DNA of 64,000 nt, taken from positions 85,244 to 149,243 of the forward strand of contig NZ_WVHT01000010.1 in assembly GCF_009834875.1 (NCBI RefSeq), in the 5' to 3' direction. This DNA comes from Hufsiella arboris (lineage in GTDB: Bacteria; Bacteroidota; Bacteroidia; Sphingobacteriales; Sphingobacteriaceae). The translations under genes and the position numbers were made by a program. Below, one piece after another: positions 26,812-35,415 of this stretch (position 1 is its first letter; each line of letters starts with the position of its first letter). The notes beneath the pieces were generated by a model. That model was not told where the DNA came from and ran no database searches. It saw only the letters and a program-made list of their open reading frames with translations.

Positions 26812-26960
26812 ATAGTTTTTATCCTATAAACTTTGCTTAAATTAATCTCTACTCGGCGACTGCTACTGCTTAGTCTCCGTACATTGACATCTGAAATGCT
26901 TTTGCCATCATCTATGCTTGTTAGTAACATCTAGCCGGTAAAGGCCATTGCGTTTATCAG
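26812..26960 (+). pseudogene. decayed 3' end of the FtsX/LolE permease gene
   Basis: Translated in the right frame this stretch reads about ...STRRLLLLSLRTLTSEM, then LLPSSMLVSNI, a stop, then PVKAIAF. It aligns with the real permease tail, which ends ...LLLPSVLVSRISPVKAIAFK. At DNA level CCGGTTAAGGCGATTGCGTTTA (about 25679-25700) corresponds to CCGGTAAAGGCCATTGCGTTTA here. It has an internal stop and small deletions, so it is a non-functional relic carried by the tandem duplication. Confidence 0.85.
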
Positions 26961-27087
26961 GCAGGAAAGTATGTTGATTTATCAAATTTCTCAATAAGTA
27001 CAAATTTTACACAGACTGTTTCCTGATCATTTACTTTTTGACATTTACTGTTAAATTTAATTGTAACTATCTGTTAAACTTTTACTT

Positions 27088-28059
27088 ATGAAAAAAATAC
27101 TATCACTTCTTGTAGTCTGTGTTATGATCGCAGCTGCTTGTAAAAAAGATTCAGGTAAACTAGAAAATAAGCCGGACGGAACAGCGACCGGTCAAAAATT
27201 TCCGGTGTCATTTAAGGTGTCGGAATTTTCATCAAACGTAAGCCCATTTCCGGCCCAAGGCAATCATAAAGGGCAAAAAGTGTCCGGCCTGAGTGACCAA
27301 ATCAAATACCTTTATTATTACGTAGCGAAGGAGAGTGATTCATTGACCATGCTTAAAAGCATTAAGCAGGTTTATTCTACAAACCCGGATTCTCCCGATA
27401 ATTACGACTTTGGTTTTTTACAGGATACGCTGCCTGCAGGCAAATACCAGATTTATATAATAGGGTCCAACAGGCCTGATGCAGACGTTTATTTTATCAA
27501 AGAAGAACAAATCTACACACCGCCGGGAGTTTACCTGGATTTTACAAACTGGGATGAAACCAATGATATTGGAGACAACTTTTATAAAAAGTTGCATTTG
27601 ACGGTTACTCAGGCTTCTCCAAATGAAGTTAAGCTGGATCGCCTTGTTGGAAAAGTTAATGTTAAGGCGTTAGACGCAATTCCCCAGGGTATTTCAAAAG
27701 TGAAAGTCTGCTTTGGCACCGGAAGCTTTCTGTTCGATCTTGGTTCCGGTAACGGGATTTATCATTCTGGTTCAATACCATTTAGAACAATTGAATATTT
27801 GATAAAACCCGAAGATATAGGTAAAAAAGATCTGACCCTAAGTACTTATTTCTGGGAAGCCGGTGTTTCTGTAAATCTTTACATCTACAATGCAGCGGGC
27901 GAAGAAATTGATCATAAATTCGTAAGCAACGGTGTCAGTCTCAAGAAAAATACTATGGTAACATTTTCAGGAAAGTTTTTCTCTCTGGGTCAGGGGTTTC
28001 GTGTAACTTTAAATGACCAATGGGGGCCGGAAACAAACCAGGGTTTTGAATATCCCTGA
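27088..28059 (+). CDS. predicted lipoprotein, tandem paralogue 2
   Basis: A 323-residue paralogue of the preceding lipoprotein. The first 30 residues, including lipobox AAAC, are nearly identical; then the sequence drifts (KVSEFSSNVSPFPAQGNHKG against KLSGFTSDVGTFPAQGVRKG) while the LPAGKYQIYIIGSN, VGKVNVKALDAIP and C-terminal NDQWGPETNQGFEYP blocks are kept. Function unknown; an Mfa2-like anchor is one guess. Its 5' region is a copy of that of paralogue 1. The stop lies 4 bp from the convergent mazG stop. Confidence 0.75.
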   Translation: MKKILSLLVVCVMIAAACKKDSGKLENKPDGTATGQKFPVSFKVSEFSSNVSPFPAQGNHKGQKVSGLSDQIKYLYYYVAKESDSLTMLKSIKQVYSTNPDSPDNYDFGFLQDTLPAGKYQIYIIGSNRPDADVYFIKEEQIYTPPGVYLDFTNWDETNDIGDNFYKKLHLTVTQASPNEVKLDRLVGKVNVKALDAIPQGISKVKVCFGTGSFLFDLGSGNGIYHSGSIPFRTIEYLIKPEDIGKKDLTLSTYFWEAGVSVNLYIYNAAGEEIDHKFVSNGVSLKKNTMVTFSGKFFSLGQGFRVTLNDQWGPETNQGFEYP

Positions 28060-28063
28060 TTAA

Positions 28064-28870
28064 CTATAGTCCTTTAGCTTCGTTCCAGAAAACATCCATC
28101 TCAGCGAGCGTCATATCTTTGAGACTTTTCCCAAGCTGGCCGGCTTTGCTTTCGAGATATTGGAATCGTTTGATGAATTTTTTATTTGTTTTTTCGAGTG
28201 CGTCTTCCGGATTGATGTTAACAAAGCGAGCATAGTTGATTAAAGAGAACAGGAGGTCGCCGAACTCGCCTTCCGCTTTTTCTTTATCAATGTCTTTATC
28301 ATCTGTAACATTAAACTCATCTCTGAATTCACGCATTTCTTCTTCAACCTTTTCCCAAACCTGGCTTTTTTCCTCCCAGTCGAAACCTACGCCCCGGGCT
28401 TTTTCCTGTATGCGGGAAGCCTTTACTAATGCCGGTAGTGAGCCTGGTACGCCTTCCAGCACCGACCGGTTTCCTTCCTTTAGTTTCAGTTGCTCCCAGT
28501 TTCGTTTAACATCGGTTTCATCGGCAACTTCTACGTCACCGTAAATATGTGGATGCCTGTGGACAAGCTTATCGCAGATGCCGTTTAATACGTCTATAAT
28601 AGTAAATTCGCCGGTTTCAGAAGCAATCCTCGCGTAAAAGACGAGGTGCAGCATAATGTCGCCGATCTCTTTTTTAACCTCCTGCAGATCACCTTCCAGG
28701 ATGGAGTCGGAAAGTTCATAAGTTTCTTCTATGGTGAGATGCCTTAAGCTTTCCATGGTTTGCTTTTTATCCCATGGGCATTGCTCGCGCAAAGTATTCA
28801 TGATTGTAAGCAGTCGCTCAAAAGCGGATGCAGGAGTATAAGCGGTTTCTGGAGCAATGTTTTGCGGCAT
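28064..28870 (-). CDS. mazG: nucleoside triphosphate pyrophosphohydrolase MazG
   Basis: A 268-residue housecleaning enzyme that hydrolyses NTPs to NMP and pyrophosphate. Two MazG repeats are visible. The N-terminal one has CPWDKKQTMESLRHLTIEE, ETYEL and EIGDIMLHLVFYA (metal-binding acidic residues in EExxE and ExxD). The C-terminal one has VEEEMREFRDEF and EGEFGDLLFSLINYARF. RVGFDWEE-like DW residues are present (ARGVGFDWEEKSQVW). Length agrees with the E. coli type. ATG start. Cytoplasmic; monocistronic or read with the GNAT gene just upstream. Confidence 0.95.
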   Translation of the reverse strand: MPQNIAPETAYTPASAFERLLTIMNTLREQCPWDKKQTMESLRHLTIEETYELSDSILEGDLQEVKKEIGDIMLHLVFYARIASETGEFTIIDVLNGICDKLVHRHPHIYGDVEVADETDVKRNWEQLKLKEGNRSVLEGVPGSLPALVKASRIQEKARGVGFDWEEKSQVWEKVEEEMREFRDEFNVTDDKDIDKEKAEGEFGDLLFSLINYARFVNINPEDALEKTNKKFIKRFQYLESKAGQLGKSLKDMTLAEMDVFWNEAKGL

Positions 28871-28909
28871 GGTGAGAATATTTGCTGTAAAAATACAAAA
28901 TGAGAATTG

Positions 28910-29359
28910 TCAGAGAGATCCTGATTGGTATTCTTCATAGCTTAACTCAAAACGAGTTTCGCCGTTAGGATGTAATCCGGTTTGGATCCAGCCTTTTTTG
29001 TGATAAAACAACTCGGCGCGTGTGCCCGGTGCCGTGCTAAGCCAGATAGTTTCGGTTGTTTCGCCGAAGTACCAGTTGAGCATCATGCTGAGAAGTTTCG
29101 ATCCGATGCCTGACTTTTCATAATTAGGGTGGACGAAAAGCGCCCAAACACTATGACCCTCAAGGTCGGCGATTGAAAAACCGACAATCTTTTTATCGAT
29201 TTCGCATACCCAGCCCTTTCCTCGGCGACTTATGTAGTCGGCAACGTCGCTATCAGGTACCACAGACGGATCGGACAGTTGGTTTTCCTTCACGCTGTTC
29301 CTTACGATCTGCATTCCTGCAATGTCAGCAGGCTCGGATTCTCTGAATAATTGCCGCAT
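28910..29359 (-). CDS. GNAT-family N-acetyltransferase
   Basis: A 149-residue acetyltransferase with the acetyl-CoA pyrophosphate-binding motif in NYEKSGIGSKLLSMMLNW (about 90-107), preceded by the HSVWALFVHP strand and followed by WLSTAPGTRAELFYHKKGW. The substrate cannot be deduced. The start is ATG. It is 30 bp from the GH92 gene on the same strand and 39 bp ahead of mazG, so the three may be cotranscribed, but no functional link is evident. Confidence 0.88.
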   Translation of the reverse strand: MRQLFRESEPADIAGMQIVRNSVKENQLSDPSVVPDSDVADYISRRGKGWVCEIDKKIVGFSIADLEGHSVWALFVHPNYEKSGIGSKLLSMMLNWYFGETTETIWLSTAPGTRAELFYHKKGWIQTGLHPNGETRFELSYEEYQSGSL

Positions 29360-29389
29360 AAACTCTTAATGCTTACAATTGGTAAGCTT

Positions 29390-31660
29390 TTAATTCGTTC
29401 CTGATAACGAAAACGGAACGTCTGACGCCTTAATGCCACGCTGTTTATTAGGTTGAGACGACATGCCGAAATCAAGTGTTATACCTTTCATAATTCCTGA
29501 ATGGCTGATCCAGCTCGGGGAATAAACTGCATTGTTAACTTTTAGTTGACTAACATAGCGGTTCGCTTCCGAATTTTGTGCCGCCTGTATGTTAAGCGTT
29601 TTACCATTTTCGAGTTTGATAGTTACGTTTTTAAATAGCGGCGCTCCCAGAACATATTGATCTGAGGCCGGCGTTACAGGATAAAATCCCAAGGCCGAAA
29701 ATACATACCATGCCGATGTTTGTCCATTATCTTCATCGCCGCAATATCCGTCGGGTGTAGCTTTGTACAAACGGTTGATCGCCTCGCGTACCCAATACTG
29801 GGTTTTCCAGGGCTGGTTAGCGTAATTGTACAAATAGATCATGTGCTGGATCGGCTGATTCCCATGAGCGTACTGGCCCATATTGGCAATTTGCATTTCC
29901 CGGATCTCATGGATAACGCTGCCGTAATAGCTATCATCAAACACAGGCGGAAGCAAGAAAACAGAATCAAGTTTATTGGCGAATTTCTCTTTTCCACCCA
30001 TCAGGTTAACCAAACCTTGTATATCATGAAACACGCTCCATGTATAATGCCAGCTGTTTCCTTCGGTGAACGCGTCGCCCCACTTAAATGGATTGAACGG
30101 CGACTGGAAACTTCCGTCCTTATTTTTTCCGCGCATCAGGCCGGTAGAGGGATCGAACAGGTTTTTATAGTTCATCGCCCGCTTTTTATAAATACCAATT
30201 TCCGACTCGGGCTTGCCCAAGGCTTTCCCTAATTCATAGATCGCGAAATCATCATAGGCATATTCAAGCGTTCTTGCTGCATTTTCGTTGATCTTTACAT
30301 CGTACGGTACGTAACCTAATGAATTATAATACTCGACACCTTTTCTTCCGACAGCCTCAAGCGGGCCCTCATTATTTGCATCCTTGATCAGAGCTTTGTA
30401 AAGTGTTTCTATATCGTAACCTCTTAATCCCTTTAAGTAAGCCTCAGCGGCAACGGACGCGGAGTTATTACCAACCATCACATCCCGGTAACCAGGACTT
30501 GACCATTCCGGCAGCCAGCCACCTTCTTTATAATCGTTGATAAGTCCTTCCTGCATTTCTTTGCAAATTGACGGAAACAGCAAGTTCAGCAGCGGATATT
30601 CCGCACGAAACGTATCCCAAAAGCCAGTTCCGGCAAACAGGTAACCGGCTTCTGTTTTTCCGTTATATGGACTGTAATGCACGATTTTTCCATTGTTGTT
30701 TATTTCATAATGCTTTTGCGGAAACAACATTGTGCGGTACAGGCATGAGTAAAACGTTTGAATCTGTTCAGGTGAACCGCCGTTTACGCTGATGCGGCTC
30801 AGTTGTTTATTCCAGACCGCCTTAGCTTTTGTTTTGACTGTTTCGAATGAATCATTGCCAATTTCTTTCAGATTCTGTTCGGCCTGTTCAACACTGATAA
30901 ATGAAGATGCGACCCTGGCGGTAACTTTTTCATTGATGCTTGTTTTAAATCCAACTACAGCTCCCGCGTGCTGGTCGGTTAGTTCTGTTTTACCTGTCAG
31001 CTTATAATCTTTGTCCCACACATCCTGGTAAGTAAATGGCTTACTGAACTGGATAACGAAATAGTTTTTAAAATCTTTGGAAACACCGCCGCTGTTACGG
31101 GTTGTGTAGCCAATGATCTTATTTTCAGACGGAATAATTTTAACGTATGACCCTTTGTCGAAAGCATCGATTATCACGTACGAGCTGTCACTTTTCGGGA
31201 AAGTGAACTGAAAACTCGCAGCCCTTTCGGTTGGTGCGATTTCCGTGGTAATGTTGTGATCTGCGAGGTAGACTTTGTAATAGTAGGGATTTGACGTCTC
31301 AGCTTTATGTGAAAACCAGCTTGCGCGCTCCTTTTCTTTCAATTGTAACTTGCCGGTGATTGGCATCAGGGAAAACTGACCGTAATCGTTCATCCATGGA
31401 GAGGGTTGATGAGTCTGTTTGAAACCCACAATCTTATCCGCATCGTAAGTGTATGCCCATCCATTTCCCATATTCCCGGTTTGGGGTGTCCAGAAATTCA
31501 TCCCCCAGGGCAATCCTATTGCCGGATATGTATTGCCGTTCGATAAATCGGGTTTTGACTGGGTTCCCATTAGCGGGTTAATCAGATCTACGGGGCTGCT
31601 TGTTTGCGCAACAGCCGCAGAAATCAGAAATAGGAGGGGTACAAAGGATAGTTTCTTCAT
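29390..31660 (-). CDS. GH92 family alpha-mannosidase-like glycosidase
   Basis: A 756-residue exported glycoside hydrolase: signal peptide MKKLSFVPLLFLISAAVAQ, then VDLINPLMGTQSKPDLSNGN, YPAIGLPWGMNFWTPQTG, KQTHQPSPWMNDYGQFS and GTGFWDTFRAEYPLLNLLFP, all typical of calcium-dependent GH92 enzymes acting on alpha-mannosides. The general-acid region reads YAHGNQPIQH where most GH92 enzymes have GNEPSHH, so the catalytic Glu appears to be Gln. The base region reads CGDEDNGQTSAWY, retaining acidic residues. ATG at 31660 is chosen because it starts the signal peptide; an in-frame extension to 31729 has no such feature. It may act on a phospho-linked mannose or another good leaving group. Confidence 0.92.
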   Translation of the reverse strand: MKKLSFVPLLFLISAAVAQTSSPVDLINPLMGTQSKPDLSNGNTYPAIGLPWGMNFWTPQTGNMGNGWAYTYDADKIVGFKQTHQPSPWMNDYGQFSLMPITGKLQLKEKERASWFSHKAETSNPYYYKVYLADHNITTEIAPTERAASFQFTFPKSDSSYVIIDAFDKGSYVKIIPSENKIIGYTTRNSGGVSKDFKNYFVIQFSKPFTYQDVWDKDYKLTGKTELTDQHAGAVVGFKTSINEKVTARVASSFISVEQAEQNLKEIGNDSFETVKTKAKAVWNKQLSRISVNGGSPEQIQTFYSCLYRTMLFPQKHYEINNNGKIVHYSPYNGKTEAGYLFAGTGFWDTFRAEYPLLNLLFPSICKEMQEGLINDYKEGGWLPEWSSPGYRDVMVGNNSASVAAEAYLKGLRGYDIETLYKALIKDANNEGPLEAVGRKGVEYYNSLGYVPYDVKINENAARTLEYAYDDFAIYELGKALGKPESEIGIYKKRAMNYKNLFDPSTGLMRGKNKDGSFQSPFNPFKWGDAFTEGNSWHYTWSVFHDIQGLVNLMGGKEKFANKLDSVFLLPPVFDDSYYGSVIHEIREMQIANMGQYAHGNQPIQHMIYLYNYANQPWKTQYWVREAINRLYKATPDGYCGDEDNGQTSAWYVFSALGFYPVTPASDQYVLGAPLFKNVTIKLENGKTLNIQAAQNSEANRYVSQLKVNNAVYSPSWISHSGIMKGITLDFGMSSQPNKQRGIKASDVPFSLSGTN

Positions 31661-31769
31661 GATAAAATGAATAAGATCAGCGAATATAGTGATGTGAATG
31701 TAATTTAAAATGACAAAAGGTAAATACATCGCTTTGAAACAAAAGGGTTACTCCGCTTATTAATAAAGC

Positions 31770-32396
31770 ATGAAAATTACTTATCTACTCGTAATTTGTT
31801 TGATGTTAACAGCGTTATCATCAGTTGCGCAAAGTGACTCGACTAAAAAAAAAGCATTTCTTTACACTTCTAATGGCATCGGGTTTAGTTTCCCTGTTGG
31901 TGGAAGCGATGTATTGAAACCTAAGTTTTCAACCAGTTTGGGATTGAATATTAATCTTGGAAAAAAAGGTTGGTTCTTATATCCGAAATTAAACCTGCAA
32001 GTTTTTAGGTATGACCAGCAGATTAGTGAGCCAGGTTATAACTACGCAATTCAGAAGGGAAGGGCGACAACTTATCTGGTAAACGTTGCGGCCGGGTATC
32101 GATTGTCTCAAGATAAGTTTACTTTTTATCCTTTTCTTGGAGCGGGAGGCGGAATGATCATCGCACCAAGAATACGGGTAGATGCGAATAACCAGGCGAT
32201 CCTTGAATCGGTTACTATCTGGACACCCGGTTTTGAAGGTGGGTTCGGCGCTGAGTATGCTATCGGGCAAATAAAGCTTTTTGCAGAAGGCAGTTATCAA
32301 ACCGGCACCAAGAAAATTGAAGACAAACGATTCAGCGCTGTGCCGGTCTTCGTAGGTATCAAATCAAATATCAGCGGGATTTTTGCAAAAAAATAG
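31770..32396 (+). CDS. outer-membrane beta-barrel protein (PorT/OmpA-barrel-like)
   Basis: A 208-residue exported protein with signal peptide MKITYLLVICLMLTALSSVAQ and alternating hydrophobic strands (GIGFSFPVGG, FSTSLGLNINLG, WFLYPKLNLQVFRY, TTYLVNVAAGYRL, FYPFLGAGGGMII, WTPGFEGGFGAEYAI, IKLFAEGSYQ, VPVFVGIKSNI), consistent with an eight-stranded outer-membrane barrel. Function unknown. ATG start; convergent with the DUF1801 gene, whose stop lies 9 bp away. Confidence 0.8.
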   Translation: MKITYLLVICLMLTALSSVAQSDSTKKKAFLYTSNGIGFSFPVGGSDVLKPKFSTSLGLNINLGKKGWFLYPKLNLQVFRYDQQISEPGYNYAIQKGRATTYLVNVAAGYRLSQDKFTFYPFLGAGGGMIIAPRIRVDANNQAILESVTIWTPGFEGGFGAEYAIGQIKLFAEGSYQTGTKKIEDKRFSAVPVFVGIKSNISGIFAKK

Positions 32397-32404
32397 TAGC
32401 TGCG

Positions 32405-32857
32405 TTAGCGTTTTACATGCTTCTCATAATGGGCGATCCATTCATCCGGAGTTATTTTTGTACAAAGTTCACCTAACAAAGCAACAGGAATTTCTGCGGG
32501 CTTTTTAAACCGGATGCAACATTTACCTATATCGGGCTTTTTACCTGTAAGTATCGTGTACTGTTCAGTCAACCAGTTTAACAAATCGTTGTCGTAAAAT
32601 CCCGAATAGTAAAATGAAATGTAGTTTTTCTGCGATGCGAGCGATATAAAAGGTAGTGGATCTTTTGGATTACAATGATAGCCCGGCGGATAGATTTTAT
32701 GAGGCACAACATAACACAGCATCCCGTAATTCATTATTTCCTCAAAACCGGCTGGCAGGTTTTTTATAATCACCTCGCGAATGGCAGCGATCACCTCTTT
32801 TCGGTCGGCAGGTAATTCCGATATATACTCTACGGCTGAATTGGCTTTTGATTGCAT
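32405..32857 (-). CDS. DUF1801-domain protein
   Basis: A 150-residue cytoplasmic protein of the YdhG/DUF1801 type. The motif AVEYISELPADRKEVIAAIR at the N terminus, FEEIMNYGMLCYVVP (about 38-52) and CCIRFKKPAEIP (about 112) fit the family. Its biochemical role is not known; members often sit in small stress or antibiotic-related operons. It follows the AlkZ-like gene with a 2-bp gap and probably shares its transcript, together with the TfoX-like gene. Confidence 0.82.
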   Translation of the reverse strand: MQSKANSAVEYISELPADRKEVIAAIREVIIKNLPAGFEEIMNYGMLCYVVPHKIYPPGYHCNPKDPLPFISLASQKNYISFYYSGFYDNDLLNWLTEQYTILTGKKPDIGKCCIRFKKPAEIPVALLGELCTKITPDEWIAHYEKHVKR

Positions 32858-32859
32858 GG

Positions 32860-33936
32860 TTATTCGGTTAATTGAAGTCTTCTGCCAAAAAAATCAGTAT
32901 ACGCTTTTGCTGCTCTTAAAACTGCTTTTTTCTTTAACTGGCTAAGTTTATCAAGATAAGGAAGTTTCATCGATATTACTTTTCCATTGTCATTTTGCTT
33001 CCACCAGCCGCCCATTAAACCATCAATAACAATTATATGAAAAAAAGTAGAGGTTGCCGGATGGTTGTCCACTGTCGAATTGCTGGATAACACACTCCTG
33101 TCTTTGTAGCTAATGCCGTATTCATCGTAGTCGGGCAGCAAAAAAGTACGTTTCGTCAAGGATGAAGACACTATTTCGTTGGAGCTAAAAACATAACTTT
33201 TCCCCTCAATCGTTTCCGTGATAAATGTTTTATCAAGACTTGCAATACCTTTTTTGCAGTCAGTTATGCTTAACCCGCTCCACCATGAAAGATCATGTAC
33301 CGTGGCCGGGCCGCGACTGCTAAAATACCGGCGGCACAGTTGAAATAGCGCTTCATCATTCGTCAGCGGCGGTGCCGACGGCGCACGTTCGTCGGTCAAC
33401 GCGTAGGTGAATTGCTTGCCTCGTCTGGGGCCGCTGCAGATCAGATTTTGCAGCTCAGCATTCATTACGATGTAGGCCAATCTCATTCCATCCGTAACGT
33501 TCGTAATGGTGCTTAGTTTCTCTTTTAGTTCGTTGCGTGTTCGATACCGTCTGTTTTCAAGATTCCGGATAAGCAGGTCATTGCAACTATTTAATATTTT
33601 GCTATCCAGTTCCGTTTTTCGATACATAAACGCGTTAAATGCCTGAACACGCGGGGCGGTTAAGGCGACAAGCCACCTGATGTCTTCCGGAGTAACAAAA
33701 TGCCAGGTGGGCCTCATCAGGTGTGTCCGCAGAATTTTACCTTCATTAAAAGCTTGCTCAACGAGATTGTCAGTCGAGTCCGGAAGGCGCAAGCCAATAG
33801 CCCATTTCGCCATTGCATATTCCTGGGACTGCATCGCCAGCATCCACGAAACAATTTCCTCTGGTTTTTTAAAAGCGGTGGAGCTTATCTGCTGGTTTTG
33901 CAGTCGCAAAGAAATAAGATCTTTTACAGTATTCAT
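32860..33936 (-). CDS. winged-helix AlkZ/AlkX-superfamily DNA glycosylase-like protein
   Basis: A 358-residue member of the HTH_42 (winged helix DNA-binding) family. The first 45 residues contain WMLAMQSQEYAMAKWAIGLR; the Q-S-Q at 36-38 corresponds to the catalytic Q-x-Q motif of AlkZ, a glycosylase that unhooks DNA interstrand crosslinks. Other family marks are ILRTHLMRPTWHFVTPEDIRWL (about 68-90), RYFSSRGPATVHDLSWWSG (about 205-225) and FLLPDYDEYGISYKDR (about 268). It is translationally coupled to the TfoX-like gene (4-bp overlap). Glycosylase activity is inferred from the motif; many family members are uncharacterised. Confidence 0.8.
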   Translation of the reverse strand: MNTVKDLISLRLQNQQISSTAFKKPEEIVSWMLAMQSQEYAMAKWAIGLRLPDSTDNLVEQAFNEGKILRTHLMRPTWHFVTPEDIRWLVALTAPRVQAFNAFMYRKTELDSKILNSCNDLLIRNLENRRYRTRNELKEKLSTITNVTDGMRLAYIVMNAELQNLICSGPRRGKQFTYALTDERAPSAPPLTNDEALFQLCRRYFSSRGPATVHDLSWWSGLSITDCKKGIASLDKTFITETIEGKSYVFSSNEIVSSSLTKRTFLLPDYDEYGISYKDRSVLSSNSTVDNHPATSTFFHIIVIDGLMGGWWKQNDNGKVISMKLPYLDKLSQLKKKAVLRAAKAYTDFFGRRLQLTE

Positions 33937-34274
33937 CTTTTTTTCGAAGCCTTCGCGATCAGGTTAAATTCGAGGGCAAGGCCGACCCAGTAATCAAGTT
34001 CTTTAGCCGATTGAATTTGTTCCTTTTCCACGTATACGAAATCTTTCATAGGTCTCTCGCCCATGGTCATCTGTTTTACGCCCATGCGCCCGGCCATTTC
34101 AGCGACCCGCTTAGCACCGATACGGCATAAAAGATCATCGCGGCTGATGCAAACGCACATTTTATCGTTTACCATAAAACAAATTCCGCCGAACATGTTC
34201 TTTTCGGTTACGTCTTCGACGCGGCTGGCGAGGCCTTCCCTCACCCGGGCGGCTAGTTGTTCATTATATGGCAT
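33933..34274 (-). CDS. TfoX N-terminal domain protein
   Basis: A 113-residue protein consisting of the TfoX/Sxy N-terminal domain alone: VTEKNMFGGICFMVNDKMCV (about 22-42), then DDLLCRIGAKRVAEM and MGERPMKDFVYVEKEQI. In proteobacteria the full protein controls competence; the stand-alone domain is widespread and its role is unclear. First gene of a three-gene minus-strand unit with the AlkZ-like and DUF1801 genes. ATG start. Confidence 0.85.
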   Translation of the reverse strand: MPYNEQLAARVREGLASRVEDVTEKNMFGGICFMVNDKMCVCISRDDLLCRIGAKRVAEMAGRMGVKQMTMGERPMKDFVYVEKEQIQSAKELDYWVGLALEFNLIAKASKKR

Positions 34275-34381
34275 GGTGAGCTTTTAAAATCAAATATATT
34301 TTATTAACCAAAGCTGGGCGGCATTGCTTTCAATTTGATCATTTTTCTTAAGTCGGCGATGCATTGTTGTATTTTAGCGCT

Positions 34382-35368
34382 ATGAATTACCGATCATTTA
34401 AGGATGTAAAAGTGGCCGAAGTCGGCTTGGGTACCTGGCAACTCGGCAGTGCCGATTGGGGCATTGTTGATGAAGATTATGCTTTCAAAATATTAAACGC
34501 CTACTTAGAAGCCGGCGGAAATTTCATTGATACAGCCGACGTTTACGGCATGGGTGTAAGTGAAAGTATCATCGGTAAATTTTTAAAAACCATACCCGGC
34601 AAAGAAATATATGTGGCGAGCAAACTGGGCCGTAGGCATGATTCACCGAATGGCTGGCCGCAAAATTTCACTTATGAATCCATGAAGAAGCATGTACAGG
34701 ATTCACTTAAACACCTGCAGCTCGATCAGTTATTTTTAATTCAGTTACATTGCATCCCAACTGAAGAGCTTCGTAAAGCGGAAGTTTTTGAGCATTTGCG
34801 CAGGTTGCAGTCCGAAGGCTTGATCAGGTATTGGGGTGCGAGTGTTGAAACTTCTGAGGAAGCGTTAATTTGTCTCGAACAAACGGGCATCGCGTCCTTA
34901 CAAATTATTTTTAATTTGTTTCGTCAGCATATCGCGGATGAAGTGTTTCAGAAGGCAGCAGAAAATGAAATCGCGCTGATAGCAAGGGTCCCATTGGCGA
35001 GCGGACTGCTAGCAGGAAAGTTTGGCAGCCAAACAGTTTTTTCAGAAAATGATCACCGGAATTATAACGCAAATGGTGAGCAATTTAATGTTGGAGAAAC
35101 GTTTTCGGGGATTGAATTTAACAAGGGCGTTGAATTAGCCGGCAAGATTAAACAAATTATGCCTGAAGGAAACCTGGCAGAATTGTCACTTCGGTGGATT
35201 CTCGATCATCCGCAAATAACAACTGTCATTCCCGGAGCAAGTAAATTATCGCAGGTTCAGCATAACGTAAGGGCGTCAGAGTTACAGCCGTTAAATAACA
35301 ACACTCATATAGCTTTGAGAGAGCTGTATGATAAGGAAATTTTTAGTTTGATAAGGGGCGCTTTTTAA
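34382..35368 (+). CDS. aldo/keto reductase
   Basis: A 328-residue NADPH-dependent oxidoreductase with a TIM barrel. The catalytic tetrad is visible: Asp and Tyr in FIDTADVYGMGVSE (about 52-65), Lys in IYVASKLG (about 80), His in LFLIQLHCI (about 115-124). The coenzyme-binding region includes SLRWILDHPQITTVIPGAS (about 270-290). The substrate is unknown. ATG at 34382 gives the standard N terminus; an in-frame TTG 18 bases upstream is unnecessary. It diverges from the TfoX-like operon. Confidence 0.92.
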   Translation: MNYRSFKDVKVAEVGLGTWQLGSADWGIVDEDYAFKILNAYLEAGGNFIDTADVYGMGVSESIIGKFLKTIPGKEIYVASKLGRRHDSPNGWPQNFTYESMKKHVQDSLKHLQLDQLFLIQLHCIPTEELRKAEVFEHLRRLQSEGLIRYWGASVETSEEALICLEQTGIASLQIIFNLFRQHIADEVFQKAAENEIALIARVPLASGLLAGKFGSQTVFSENDHRNYNANGEQFNVGETFSGIEFNKGVELAGKIKQIMPEGNLAELSLRWILDHPQITTVIPGASKLSQVQHNVRASELQPLNNNTHIALRELYDKEIFSLIRGAF

Positions 35369-35415
35369 CCGAAGTTTATGCCGTAATAATTAAATTTAAG
35401 GCGAATAATTTTACT

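Larger units (their letters stand above)
25560..28059 (+). repeat. tandem duplication of about 1.26 kb
   Basis: Two direct copies are visible. Copy 1 runs from inside the 3' end of the permease gene (about 25560) through the first lipoprotein gene. Copy 2 starts with a decayed permease tail (about 26812) and ends with the second lipoprotein gene. The offset between the two lipoprotein start codons is 1258 bp. The roughly 120 bases upstream of each start and the first 30 codons are nearly identical; the rest has diverged. Confidence 0.85.

Noticed and set aside
29720..30232. 170-codon plus-strand frame
   Set aside because: Fully antisense to the GH92 gene, whose motifs are unmistakable.
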